Shown: piece after piece, positions 27,604 to 36,174 of the stretch
How the letters are laid out: each line of letters begins with the position of its first letter
How positions within the stretch are numbered: the stretch's first letter is position 1
NCBI GenBank assembly: GCA_017306865.1
Contig: JAFKHH010000014.1
Location: 496,001-560,000, forward strand
Direction: 5' to 3'
Length of the DNA stretch: 64,000 nt
DNA from: Filimonas sp.
GTDB lineage: Bacteria > Bacteroidota > Bacteroidia > Chitinophagales > Chitinophagaceae
Notes under the pieces: generated by a model
The model's input: the letters and a program-made list of their open reading frames with translations, nothing else
What the model was told of the DNA's origin: nothing
Database searches by the model: none
Program-made: the position numbers and the translations under genes

Positions 27604-30114
27604 TTACTTCAATTGCTCTTGCATTTTTTTCACGCGGTCTTCTAAGCTTTCGGAAGATAGATTTTCGCGCAGGCTGTCTACTTTTATCGGGAAGCAGAAA
27701 GGCGTTAGTTGTTGTGGGAAGGTAATAACGATCTTGCTTTCCTGTATGCGTTGCAATGCGCCGCGTAAACGTACTTCTTCCATTTGCTGATCAAATACTT
27801 CCTGGTAGGCCTGGCGCAAGAGTACATTGTTCGGCTCGTATTCACTAAACACTTTAAACAACAACGATGCAGATGATTGCAGATGCCGCGCTTTCTTTTG
27901 CTCTCCGGGCAATCCCTGGAAAATAAGCCCACCAATAACAGCTATATCACGAAACTTACGCTTCGCCATTTCTACGGAATTTACGCTTCGCTGAATGTCT
28001 TGCAATAAATTATCGAGAGTGAAGATTTCATTTACATTGGTATCATCTAGTGGAATAGGTTGATCGCTTAATAACTCAAAGCCATAATCATTCATAGCGA
28101 TAGAGAATGTGATAGGTGTAATGCAGCTAAGGCGGTACGCCAGCAAGGCTGCCATTGCTTCATGTACCAAACGTCCTTCGAATGGATAGACAAACAGATG
28201 ATAACCATCCTTTGTTTCTATATGCTCGATCAACAGCTCATCTGCTTGCGGTATGTGTGATAGCAATTCCTGTGTTTCAAACAACGGCTTTAGTGCTGCC
28301 AGCTCCGGTTCTTTTGCGCGCCTGGTGAGGGCAAGATTGAATGTCTGCCGCAGCATCAGGCCAAGGTTGGCTGACAGTGGCATTCTTCCACCCTGCCAAC
28401 TGGGTACAATGCTTTTTTTTGCATTGGATTTTCGTACAATAGCGGTCATGTCTTTAATGCCAACCAACTCCAGGTTACGTCCCGCGAGTGTGAAAACTTC
28501 TCCCGGCTCGAGACGGCTGATAAACCACTCTTCTATTACGCCGATGAAACCACCACTCACAAATTTTACTTTCAACATGGCTTCACTTACAATAGTCCCA
28601 ATATGCAAGCGATGGCGCATAGCCATGCGCCTGTTCCTTATGTGATACAGGTCGCCAATACGTTCCAGCTTTTTGTATTCATCATACTGCTCCAATGCGT
28701 TACCGCCATTGACCAGGTGCTTCATTATATCATCCCAGTCATCTTCTGTAATAGCTGCATAGCAATAGGTTTGCCTGACTTCGTCAAAAATTTGTTGCGC
28801 ATCAAACCCTTCGCCTACGGCCAGGGTACATAAGTATTGCATCAATACATCAAAGCACAGTAACATCGGCTCGCGGCTTTCTATAAGCTGTTGTTTTAGC
28901 GCTTGCTTCAATGCTGCTGCCTCAACCAGTTCCAGTGAATGCGTGGGCAAAAAATAAATCCGGCTCACGTCCCCCGGCTTGTGACCGCTACGGCCTGCGC
29001 GTTGTAAAAAACGGGCAACACCTTTAGGCGATCCAACTTGTATAACTGTATCTACGGGCCGAAAGTCAACCCCCAGGTCAAGACTGGCGGTACAGACCAC
29101 CGCTTTCAGTTTGTGTGTATGCAAGGCTTCTTCCACCCATATACGTAATTCCTGCTCTATGCTTCCGTGGTGCAATGCTATAGCGCCGGCTAAATGTGGC
29201 GCAACATCCAGCAGCGTTTGATACCAGCGCTCACTCATACCGCGGGTATTAATGAAGATGAGCGTAGTAGTGCTTCGGTCTATGATAGAGACTACATCCT
29301 GTACCAGCTTCAGGCCGAGATGGCCCGCCCACGGATACTTTTCTATTTCCTGTGGTATAACAGAGGCTATCTCAATCTGCTTTTTAATATCTGAACGGAC
29401 AATTACGCCCTGCTGTTGCAATGAACTTAATAAAACATCTTTTGCTTGCTCCAGGTTCCCGATGGTGGCGGAAATACCCCAAACGGAGAGAGATGTACGA
29501 TGTACGATGTTAGATGTACGATATTTTTCTTCATTCACGATTCCCGATTCACGATTCACGTTTACTATTCTCGATATTGCCAATTCTACCTGTACGCCTC
29601 GTTTGCTGCCGAGTAGCTCGTGCCACTCATCCACAGCAATAATACGCAGTGTCTTTACCACATCCGGGTAACCTTTTTGCGCGAGCAATAAATGCAGGCT
29701 TTCGGGTGTAATGAGCAGCACTTCCGGCATGTTACGTTTCTGGCGTTGACGCTCTGCTGTGTCTGTATCGCCATTGCGAATACCTATCTGCCATTGCATA
29801 CCTAAGGACACTATCACTTCCTGCATAGCGCGCGCAATGTCTTTGCCCAATGCACGCAGCGGCGTTATCCAGAGCAATTGCAGGCCATTTTTCTTAGCCG
29901 TTTGGTAATTATCCGGGTGTTCGTTGATGAACTGGATAAGTGCACCTAAAAAGACAGAGAATGTTTTTCCATAACCAGTAGGTGCGTTCACTAACCCGCT
30001 TTCGCCATTCACAATATGCTGCCATGTGTCTGATTGAAATTTGAAAGGTGTTCTTTCATTTTCTTTCAGCCAGTTGGTAATAACGTTATATCCTATAGTT
30101 GATTGTAATCGCAA
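27604..30114 (-). CDS. Ligase-associated DEXH-box DNA helicase (Lhr-like)
   Basis: An 836-residue superfamily-2 helicase of the Lhr-like, ligase-associated type in Bacteroidota. Seen: GYGKTFSVF (Walker A), IAVDEWHELLGSKRGVQ (DEWH box), WGISATIGNLEQA (SAT motif), LIFINTRGMSERW and RFLQRAGRSGHKPG (motif VI). The C-terminal ~350 residues are the Lhr winged-helix and accessory region. The start is TTG 30114; no ATG fits better. Residues around 184-210 (NRESGIVNEEKYRTSNIVHR) are encoded by phrase repeats found elsewhere only between genes. The matching DNA ligase and exonuclease genes are not in the window; PdeM is, two genes upstream. Confidence 0.9.
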   Translation of the reverse strand: MRLQSTIGYNVITNWLKENERTPFKFQSDTWQHIVNGESGLVNAPTGYGKTFSVFLGALIQFINEHPDNYQTAKKNGLQLLWITPLRALGKDIARAMQEVIVSLGMQWQIGIRNGDTDTAERQRQKRNMPEVLLITPESLHLLLAQKGYPDVVKTLRIIAVDEWHELLGSKRGVQVELAISRIVNVNRESGIVNEEKYRTSNIVHRTSLSVWGISATIGNLEQAKDVLLSSLQQQGVIVRSDIKKQIEIASVIPQEIEKYPWAGHLGLKLVQDVVSIIDRSTTTLIFINTRGMSERWYQTLLDVAPHLAGAIALHHGSIEQELRIWVEEALHTHKLKAVVCTASLDLGVDFRPVDTVIQVGSPKGVARFLQRAGRSGHKPGDVSRIYFLPTHSLELVEAAALKQALKQQLIESREPMLLCFDVLMQYLCTLAVGEGFDAQQIFDEVRQTYCYAAITEDDWDDIMKHLVNGGNALEQYDEYKKLERIGDLYHIRNRRMAMRHRLHIGTIVSEAMLKVKFVSGGFIGVIEEWFISRLEPGEVFTLAGRNLELVGIKDMTAIVRKSNAKKSIVPSWQGGRMPLSANLGLMLRQTFNLALTRRAKEPELAALKPLFETQELLSHIPQADELLIEHIETKDGYHLFVYPFEGRLVHEAMAALLAYRLSCITPITFSIAMNDYGFELLSDQPIPLDDTNVNEIFTLDNLLQDIQRSVNSVEMAKRKFRDIAVIGGLIFQGLPGEQKKARHLQSSASLLFKVFSEYEPNNVLLRQAYQEVFDQQMEEVRLRGALQRIQESKIVITFPQQLTPFCFPIKVDSLRENLSSESLEDRVKKMQEQLK
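29491..29565. repeat. Phrase repeats in frame inside the helicase gene
   Basis: GATGTACGATGTACGATGTT and repeats of it, followed by CATTCACGATTCCCGATTCACG. These are the same families (C and F) as the intergenic repeats at 23397, 25977, 27271 and 33180-33300. The length keeps the reading frame and adds about 25 residues between the DEWH box and the SAT motif. Confidence 0.85.
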
Positions 30115-30304
30115 ATTTGAAAATTATTTTTCTCGCGGAAAGCGCTGAAAACGCAGAATAAATTTCTGTTTTTCGTATTTTCTGCGAGCATAATATTTTT
30201 GTAAAACAGTTACATAGCACAAAGAATGTTGAATGTCTTAATTGTTGAGACGTTTTCAAAACAGTCCAACAATTTAACCATGCAACAATTAAACAATTAA
30301 TCTA

Positions 30305-31207
30305 CTACCCAACTATCTCCCCTGCTTCCTTAAACGTATTACAATGGGCCGTTACAATTGTTCGTATATCTGGCGAATACCCTCCGCCCATAGCTACAGC
30401 AACAGGAATATTTCTTTTTTTCAGTTCCCGGAAAACGAATCTGTCTCTTTGCCTGCAACCTTCTATGCTTACTTTAAGCTTGCCAAACTTGTCTGTCTCC
30501 AATATATCCACACCTGAGAGAAAGAAAGCAAACGCCGGTTGCACCTCATCTAACAAACGGGGTAATGTTGTGTGCAGTAACGACAAATATGTTTCTGTAT
30601 CTGTACCATCCAGCAGCGGCACATCTAAGTCCGACACTTCTTTATGAAAAGGATAGTTGTGCGCACCATGCATACTAAAGGTATAGACGCGCGGCTCATG
30701 TTGAAATAATTTTGCTGTACCATTCCCCTGGTGCACATCTAAATCAATAATGATGATCTTGTGTAACTGTTCTTTATGCAATAAATAATTCGCAGCAATA
30801 GCCATATCATTCAGCAAACAAAAACCTTCGCCATGATCTGCGTAGGCATGGTGTGTACCGCCAGCTACATTGAGGGATACGCCGTATTGCATGGCATAGT
30901 AGCAACAGTCAATTGTACCTTGTGCAATGACCAGTTCGCGCGCTGTCAATTGTGGTGATTGCGGAAAACCGATTTTTCGTTGTTCACTTGCTGTAAGTTG
31001 CTGCCGGGTAAGTTTATCATAATACACTTCATCATGCGTCCACAGCACTACTTCTTTTGGGCAGCTCTCCGGTTGAAATAAATTATCCTGTGTAATAACT
31101 CCTTCATGCAGTAACTGCTCTGGGATCAGTTCGTATTTCAACATAGGGAAGCGATGTCCTTCCGGTAGAGGATGAGCATATAAAGAATGATATGCGATCT
31201 TGAGCAT
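30305..31207 (-). CDS. Histone-deacetylase-family protein (HDAC/AcuC/AphA type)
   Basis: A 300-residue zinc deacetylase of the arginase/deacetylase fold. The active-site His pair is in GGTHHAYADHGEGFC (near residue 125); zinc ligands are in DLDVHQGNGT (D and H, near 162) and LSGVDIL (D, near 250). The end has AMGGGYSPDI with the glycine-rich loop. Bacterial relatives act on acetyl-lysine, acetoin-pathway AcuC substrates or acetylpolyamines; which applies is not visible. It lies between the helicase (190 bases) and PdeM (157 bases) on the same strand. Confidence 0.9.
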   Translation of the reverse strand: MLKIAYHSLYAHPLPEGHRFPMLKYELIPEQLLHEGVITQDNLFQPESCPKEVVLWTHDEVYYDKLTRQQLTASEQRKIGFPQSPQLTARELVIAQGTIDCCYYAMQYGVSLNVAGGTHHAYADHGEGFCLLNDMAIAANYLLHKEQLHKIIIIDLDVHQGNGTAKLFQHEPRVYTFSMHGAHNYPFHKEVSDLDVPLLDGTDTETYLSLLHTTLPRLLDEVQPAFAFFLSGVDILETDKFGKLKVSIEGCRQRDRFVFRELKKRNIPVAVAMGGGYSPDIRTIVTAHCNTFKEAGEIVG

Positions 31208-31235
31208 GAAGCAATATATAATTTAGTTAAGTACC

Positions 31236-31350
31236 ATTTGAAATTTGAAATTTAATATTTGAGATGTTTTGCTGTTCGGCATGCGCTTCGCTAACATGTC
31301 GAATAGTGTGTGTTATCCATTTCAAATATCAAATCTCAAATTTCAAATCA
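31236..31350. repeat. Nested inverted repeats upstream of the HDAC gene
   Basis: TTTGAAATTTGA-family arms at 31236-31265 and 31319-31348 pair over 27 of 30 bases. Between them lies a second element (31271-31305) with GCTGTTCGGCATG and CATGTCGAATAG, present again in inverted orientation at 47235-47273. Confidence 0.75.
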
Positions 31351-31364
31351 TGCCTCCGTAGCAC

Positions 31365-32015
31365 TTAGTTTACAGAAATAACCGACTGGTTTACGATGGC
31401 AAATACTTTTTCATTTGTCTTCGGCGATATGAGTGCTGTACCTGTAAACTTGCTGAAGGCTGGTAATACAGCGCATTGCCTGCCGAAATAGAAGCAAGGA
31501 AAGGAAAGAGATTGTTTTCCCAAACCTGATATATGAATGGCCGGATGTATGTGACCAGAAAATACATACGCATTGGTGACCACTTCTTCACAATAATCGT
31601 GGGTAAAAATAAAATCGCCGATGACCAGCTCTTTTTCATGCACCACTAAGCCGGATTCGTGATACATATCCTGCGGCAAAATATCGTGATTGCCTTTGAT
31701 GAGGTGAAAGGTAACCTGAGGCAGATCATGTCGCCAGCGGTTAAACAGGTCTATCTCTTTGTTGGCGTGACTATGAAACATATCGCCTACAATAATAACC
31801 TGCTGCACATTGTAATGCTGTATCTCGCTAAAGAGGCGTTGCAGATCTTCCTTGTACACTTGCTGTGGTACAGCAATGCCATGCTTACGGAAATGCCCTG
31901 TCTTACCAAAGTGCAGATCGCTAACTATAAGCGCCTGCTGCTGCTCCCAATAAACTGTCCGGTGCGAGGAGAGCCAAAAGGTATTGTTGTGGATGGTGTG
32001 AGAGACGAAAGACAT
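31365..32015 (-). CDS. pdeM: Ligase-associated metallophosphoesterase PdeM
   Basis: A 216-residue calcineurin-like phosphoesterase of the ligase-associated DNA damage response set. Metal-binding motifs: VSDLHFGKTGHFR (DxH, near residue 33), VGDMFHSHAN (GDxxH, near 77), KGNHD (near 107), HDYCEE (near 140) and SGHIHPAI (GHxH, near 156). It is expected to cleave phosphodiester bonds as a partner of the DEXH helicase, a ligase and an exonuclease; the last two genes are absent here. TTTGAAA-type repeats lie on both sides. Confidence 0.87.
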   Translation of the reverse strand: MSFVSHTIHNNTFWLSSHRTVYWEQQQALIVSDLHFGKTGHFRKHGIAVPQQVYKEDLQRLFSEIQHYNVQQVIIVGDMFHSHANKEIDLFNRWRHDLPQVTFHLIKGNHDILPQDMYHESGLVVHEKELVIGDFIFTHDYCEEVVTNAYVFSGHIHPAIHISGLGKQSLSFPCFYFGRQCAVLPAFSKFTGTALISPKTNEKVFAIVNQSVISVN

Positions 32016-32173
32016 TATTAATTTGAAAATTGGAGAATTTGAAAATTTGAAAATGACAAAGGATAAATTGTTTAATTGTTAAATGGTTGTATTGCTAATT
32101 CTACAGAGAGAGATATAACAATTGAACAATAAAACAATTAAACAATTTTCAAATTAACACACTTTCAAATTAA
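32016..32173. repeat. Mixed phrase repeats between PdeM and XRE genes
   Basis: No gene. GAAAATTTGAAAATG (32039-32054), then AATTGTTTAATTGTTAAATGG (about 32064-32084) facing AACAATTGAACAATAAAACA (about 32118-32137) as an inverted pair, and a last CAAATTAATTAATTC running into the XRE stop. Confidence 0.65.
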
Positions 32174-32941
32174 TTAATTCATCTTCTTCTGCAATGTACT
32201 CACCTGCTCCTGCAATGTGTTGACCATGCCTGCAAGGGAGTTTACATCCCAGCGAGGTTGTATGTTGGCCTTAGTGAGGATCATTTGTGCTTTCCACACT
32301 TCCAGCACATCTTCTGTATTCACATTGTATGGTTCATATACCGGGTTATCACTTACCAATGTGATCTTGCTTTTGGTACGGTTATTTCGCATAATGCGTT
32401 TGTAAACGATACCTTCGTTTTTGGAAACCACGATATATGTATTGCTTGATTTTACATCTTCCAGATCATCTATCTTTTCGCCCACTACTACACTACCGCT
32501 TGGCGTTGGCAACATACTATCACCCAATATTTCAAATGCACGATAGTTGCCCGGAGCAAGCATTGGTAAAGTAAAGGTGTTCAGTTCGTCTATAAATTCC
32601 GGGTCGGCATAACCGGCAAGATAACCCGCGGCTGCTTTTACCGGTACGAATTGTATCACCTGTGAGTCGCCGGACATTTTGAGTTGCCTGCGTTTGTCCA
32701 GGTAGCTGGGACTGCTTCCTGCACTATTCTCCGTAACGGTGAAATCTTTTAGCAAGAGATCATCGAGGCTTAGCTTGAAAATGCTACAGATCTGTTCCAA
32801 CACTTCGAGACGTGGCTCTGCGCGCTCTTCTTCATACGCACCTATCAGCGAACGTTTGATCTTCAATTTCAGCGCAAACTCTTCCTGCGTCCATCCGCGT
32901 AGCTTACGCAGATATCGCAAATTTTTTCCCGCATAGCTCAT
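32174..32941 (-). CDS. XRE-family repressor with S24 (LexA/CI-like) domain
   Basis: A 255-residue regulator: helix-turn-helix at residues 4-60 (LRYLRKLRGWTQEEFALKL, SLIGAYEEERAEP) and a C-terminal S24 peptidase-like domain (about 125-225) with EILGDSMLPTPSGSVVVGEK (Ser nucleophile) and VVSKNEGIVYKRI (Lys position). This layout is typical of self-cleaving or domain-locked stress repressors. The last 25 residues form a possible coiled coil (LAGMVNTLQEQVSTLQKKMN). ATG 32941 is chosen because the longer frame to 33121 is made of CACATAG repeats. Its place just before pdeM on the same strand suggests control of the repair genes; inferred. Confidence 0.88.
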   Translation of the reverse strand: MSYAGKNLRYLRKLRGWTQEEFALKLKIKRSLIGAYEEERAEPRLEVLEQICSIFKLSLDDLLLKDFTVTENSAGSSPSYLDKRRQLKMSGDSQVIQFVPVKAAAGYLAGYADPEFIDELNTFTLPMLAPGNYRAFEILGDSMLPTPSGSVVVGEKIDDLEDVKSSNTYIVVSKNEGIVYKRIMRNNRTKSKITLVSDNPVYEPYNVNTEDVLEVWKAQMILTKANIQPRWDVNSLAGMVNTLQEQVSTLQKKMN

Positions 32942-33389
32942 GGCTAATATATTTAGATTGCAAAATACTAATTTTTTTAGTATTTCCAAAAAAGAGTCAA
33001 AAAAATATGAATCAAGGATTTTTTTGAAACACATAGCAACATAGGTACATAGCCACATAGAATAGATCCAGGCCTTGTTATTAATAGCAATATCTGATTC
33101 ATTCAAGAGAACATAGGGCACATAGCAGAAGCCGCTTCGCGGCTTTTTTTATCGCAGAGACGGGGAGACGGAGAGTTGCACGGGGGATGAATCGTGAGAC
33201 GTGAATCGGTAAACGTGAATGGCTTACTCAGCATTTACAACTCACTACTCTCAATCCGCTCATTCACGATTCACGTCTCACGATTCACGACTCACGTTCC
33301 TCAACAAAAAAATCCAGGCTTTAGCAGCCCGGACTTTCCGAATGACACAACTACGTGTAGTAAGTTTTTACTGCAGGAGGCTATGTTAC
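32942..33389. repeat. Repeat-rich gap (448 bp)
   Basis: No gene. From 33024: ACACATAGCAACATAGGTAC, ATTCATTCAAGAGAACATAG, a terminator-like hairpin AAGCCGC-TTC-GCGGCTT with T-run (33129-33150), then GGGAGACGGAGAG. 33180-33300 is family F: GTGAGACGTGAATCGG, GGCTTACTCAGCATTTACAA, CTCACTACTCTCAATCCG and CACGATTCACGTCTCACG. 33308-33345 (CAGGCTTTAGCAGCCCGGAC) follows. Reading frames in it are repeat artefacts. Confidence 0.7.
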
Positions 33390-33749
33390 TTACCTGGCGC
33401 TTAAGTACGCGTCGAGGTCTTTTATAGAGATCGGTTTTTCCCACAAGCGCGCCGACTTCTTAGACGGCAGTTGTGGCAAGTGACTTCTGAATGCACTGAT
33501 CAGGTTTAACTGGATACCGGGAATTTTTTCCATCAGCTCTGCCGCTTTGTCCCAGCCTGTACCATCAGGCAGATTATTATCCAGGAACAAGATGTCGGGT
33601 TTTATATCAAAAATGGCTGGAAAGGCATCTTGTAAAGAATGAAAACAATGTACGTTGTAACTCCACTTGCTCAAATGTGACTTCATCAATAAGCACCAAT
33701 CTATCTCGTCATCGATGATCACTATTTTTTTTGTTGTAAGATTTTCCAT
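33390..33749 (-). CDS. Single-domain response regulator
   Basis: A 119-residue lone receiver (CheY-like) without output domain: IVIIDDEIDW (acidic pair D17-D18), phosphoacceptor in ILFLDNNLPDGTGWD (near residue 59), conserved T/S replaced by LISAF, and the Lys in LWEKPISIKDLDAYL. It may pass phosphate in a relay or bind a partner. First of five signalling genes in this region; its strand is opposite to the kinases. Confidence 0.87.
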   Translation of the reverse strand: MENLTTKKIVIIDDEIDWCLLMKSHLSKWSYNVHCFHSLQDAFPAIFDIKPDILFLDNNLPDGTGWDKAAELMEKIPGIQLNLISAFRSHLPQLPSKKSARLWEKPISIKDLDAYLSAR

Positions 33750-33930
33750 AACAAGAAATACTGTATAAAAATTCTTGCCAAAAGTTCTTCATGCTATTGC
33801 ACACTATAAGCTGACATACAAAGCACTGGCTATAATCAGATAATAATTAAATGTTTATACATTATTAACCACCGGCAACAGATCAACTACTGTAATCCTT
33901 TTTATTACCGGGGGCTGTAGAATATTATTC

Positions 33931-34347
33931 TCAAGCCGGTCTTAACCATTTGGTTGTTATATCATCTACTATCTGTAGCAGGCTATCAAAACTGATGGGT
34001 TTAACAATATATCCATCTGCACCTAATTCGTAACACCGTTTTACTTCCAGCTCATTTTGTGTAGTAGTAAATATGATAACGGGTATCTGCTTGTAAGCAT
34101 CGTGTTGCTTTATTTCTTTCAGCACTTCTCTCCCATCTTTTTTAGGCATGTTCAGGTCTAAGAGTATAAAGTGCGGATAGCTGACATCCGGTGAGGTTTC
34201 GGACAATGATTGTAAGAAGGATAGCAGCTCTACACCATTTTCTACAAATTGTATGGGCTGGGTATTGCCTTTTTCTTCAAACGCTGTCTGAATAAGGAAC
34301 CTGTCATCTGTATCGTCTTCCGCTATTAAAATAAAACCGGGTTTCAT
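33931..34347 (-). CDS. Single-domain response regulator (Rcp1-like)
   Basis: A 138-residue receiver. ILIAEDDTDDRFLIQTAF carries the acidic residues with the extra DD typical of phytochrome-type Rcp1 receivers; phosphoacceptor in FILLDLNMPKKDGREVL (near residue 67), T in VIIFTTTQ, K in DGYIVKPISFDSL. Such receivers commonly pair with PAS kinases bearing the SHDLQEPLR H-box, one of which is encoded at 36175. Divergent from the NtrC-type gene. Confidence 0.88.
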   Translation of the reverse strand: MKPGFILIAEDDTDDRFLIQTAFEEKGNTQPIQFVENGVELLSFLQSLSETSPDVSYPHFILLDLNMPKKDGREVLKEIKQHDAYKQIPVIIFTTTQNELEVKRCYELGADGYIVKPISFDSLLQIVDDITTKWLRPA

Positions 34348-34684
34348 GTATTTGGATGGCCTGTTTAATTTACAAATAATCTTCCAGTGAAGCTTTCAGG
34401 TCGGGGGAAACGCAGCGCACAAAGTAAACTGTTATTTCTTAAAATAGGTACACTGATAAAATTTTAATTGTTTCCACATTTTGGGGATTTTTTTTCTCAC
34501 CTTTAGGAACTGTAGTTCTTCAGCATGCTCTTTTTGTGGCGTTTGCGCTTATTTATAAAAAACTGATTTACGCTAAGTGCTATTTATCTCATATTGAACA
34601 GATGAGAACAGAAACTGCATGAATTTTGCGAACCTTGAACTTGGTTTCTTTTTTTGAAAAACTAATCAGTAAAAATCCTTCTGT
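34348..34684. other. Divergent intergenic region, receiver and NtrC-type genes
   Basis: 337 bases without gene or phrase repeats. AT-rich, with T-tracts at 34486-34499 and 34648-34658. I see no clear TAnnTTTG box and no convincing -24/-12 element. Confidence 0.5.
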
Positions 34685-36166
34685 ATGTCTAAAATCCTGG
34701 TAATTGATGATGATAGAGATCTCTGCATGTTGTTGCAACGCTTTTTATCCAAAAAAGGATTTGAAGTAGAACTATGTTATACCGCTAAGAAAGCAATGGA
34801 AGTACTGCCGGTTTTTAACCCGGACCTCATCCTTAGTGATTTCCGGCTGGAAGATGCAGATGGACTGAGCCTGCTCTCTAACATTAAAGAGAAGAGCCCG
34901 GCAACGCCTGTTATTATCATGACGGGTTACAGCGATATAAAGATTGCGGTGGAGATCATTAAGATGGGAGCGTATGATTATGTAACTAAACCACTGTTCC
35001 CGGAAGAGATCGTTATCACTATAAAGAATGCATTGTCTCATGCAGGCAAGGCTCCCCAGGCACAACCAAGTGCAGCTCCCAACAATGTAGTGAACCATAA
35101 TCACAATCATATAAATAATGGACATGCTGCGGCTGTTGTAGACACAGATAGCAACGATGAGTTTGTTTTTAGTGACTCTGAAGTGTTCCAAAATATTATG
35201 AAGCAGGTGGCCCTGGTGGCCCCTACTACTTATAGTGTGATCCTGTATGGAGAAAGTGGTAGCGGTAAAGAGGTGATTGCACGACAAATACATAACCTGA
35301 GCAAGCGAAAGGACAAACCTTTTGTGGCAATTGATTGTGGTGCCTTGTCAAAAGAACTTGCGGCGAGTGAGCTGTTCGGTCATGAAAAAGGTTCTTTCAC
35401 CGGCGCACTGAACCAGAAGGATGGCAGTTTTGAACTGGCAAACGGTGGTACTATTTTTCTTGATGAAATAGCCAACTTAAGCTATGATGTACAGGTGAGT
35501 TTGTTGCGTGTGGTACAGGAAAGAAAAATGAGACGAGTGGGTGGCGTGAAGGATATAGACCTGGATGTGCGCATTATTGTAGCAAGTAATGAAAAGTTAC
35601 TGGACGCTGCAAGAAAGGGAAAATTCAGGGAAGACTTGTTCCATCGCTTTAATGAATTTGGTATAGATATTCCACCACTGCGTGAGCGCAAAGATGACAT
35701 TATGTTATTTGCCCGCCATTTTTTAAAGCATACGAATAATGAACTGGGCAAAAGAATAGCAGGCTTCTCCGATGAGGTGCGCGATATTTTTACTTCGTAC
35801 GTATGGTATGGTAACCTGCGCGAACTAAGAAATGTAGTAAAACGGGCCACGTTGCTAACAGACGGAGATTTGATAGAGGCCAGGGCACTCCCTTTCGAAA
35901 TTTCGAACTTTAACAAGCTACAGTTTGAAGACAATTCATCTAATCAAAAACCTTCTTATTTCTCCGGCGGAAAAATTTCTCTTGATTCTATCCCGCTGAA
36001 TGAGACCACGCTCAAACATGCCAGTATAGATGCAGAATATGAAATGATCATGCAGGCACTGAAGAAGTCGAACTTTAATAAAAGTAAGGCAGCGCAGCTT
36101 TTAAATATTGACAGGAAAACGCTGTACAATAAGATGAAACAATACCAGGAGTTCAACAATTTATAG
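34685..36166 (+). CDS. NtrC-family sigma-54-dependent response regulator
   Basis: A 493-residue activator: receiver (1-118, D8-D10 acidic pocket, phosphoacceptor D52 in LILSDFRLEDADG, K102), a His/Asn-rich linker (about 134-150, NHNHNHINNGH), an AAA+ domain with Walker A GESGSGKE (189-196), sigma-54 contact loop GSFTGA (236-241, Ser instead of the usual Ala) and VWYGNLRELRNVV, and a Fis-type helix-turn-helix at the end (KSKAAQLLNIDRKTLYNKM). It activates RpoN promoters when phosphorylated. The kinase gene starts nine bases downstream, so they form an operon. Confidence 0.94.
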   Translation: MSKILVIDDDRDLCMLLQRFLSKKGFEVELCYTAKKAMEVLPVFNPDLILSDFRLEDADGLSLLSNIKEKSPATPVIIMTGYSDIKIAVEIIKMGAYDYVTKPLFPEEIVITIKNALSHAGKAPQAQPSAAPNNVVNHNHNHINNGHAAAVVDTDSNDEFVFSDSEVFQNIMKQVALVAPTTYSVILYGESGSGKEVIARQIHNLSKRKDKPFVAIDCGALSKELAASELFGHEKGSFTGALNQKDGSFELANGGTIFLDEIANLSYDVQVSLLRVVQERKMRRVGGVKDIDLDVRIIVASNEKLLDAARKGKFREDLFHRFNEFGIDIPPLRERKDDIMLFARHFLKHTNNELGKRIAGFSDEVRDIFTSYVWYGNLRELRNVVKRATLLTDGDLIEARALPFEISNFNKLQFEDNSSNQKPSYFSGGKISLDSIPLNETTLKHASIDAEYEMIMQALKKSNFNKSKAAQLLNIDRKTLYNKMKQYQEFNNL

Positions 36167-36174
36167 AAAAGCCG

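Noticed and set aside
32942-33121. Longer start for the XRE/S24 regulator
   Set aside because: The extra 60 codons consist of repeat DNA and precede the start of the helix-turn-helix domain; ATG 32941 fits.
33194-33427. Open frames built from family F repeats
   Set aside because: The predicted peptides are translations of CACGATTCACG-type phrases and differ between copies; the frame also runs into the receiver gene on the other strand.
34348-34684. Sigma-54 promoter before the NtrC-type gene
   Set aside because: GTGGCGTTTGCGC near 34536 has GG and GC but not at the 10-base spacing required for -24/-12 elements.
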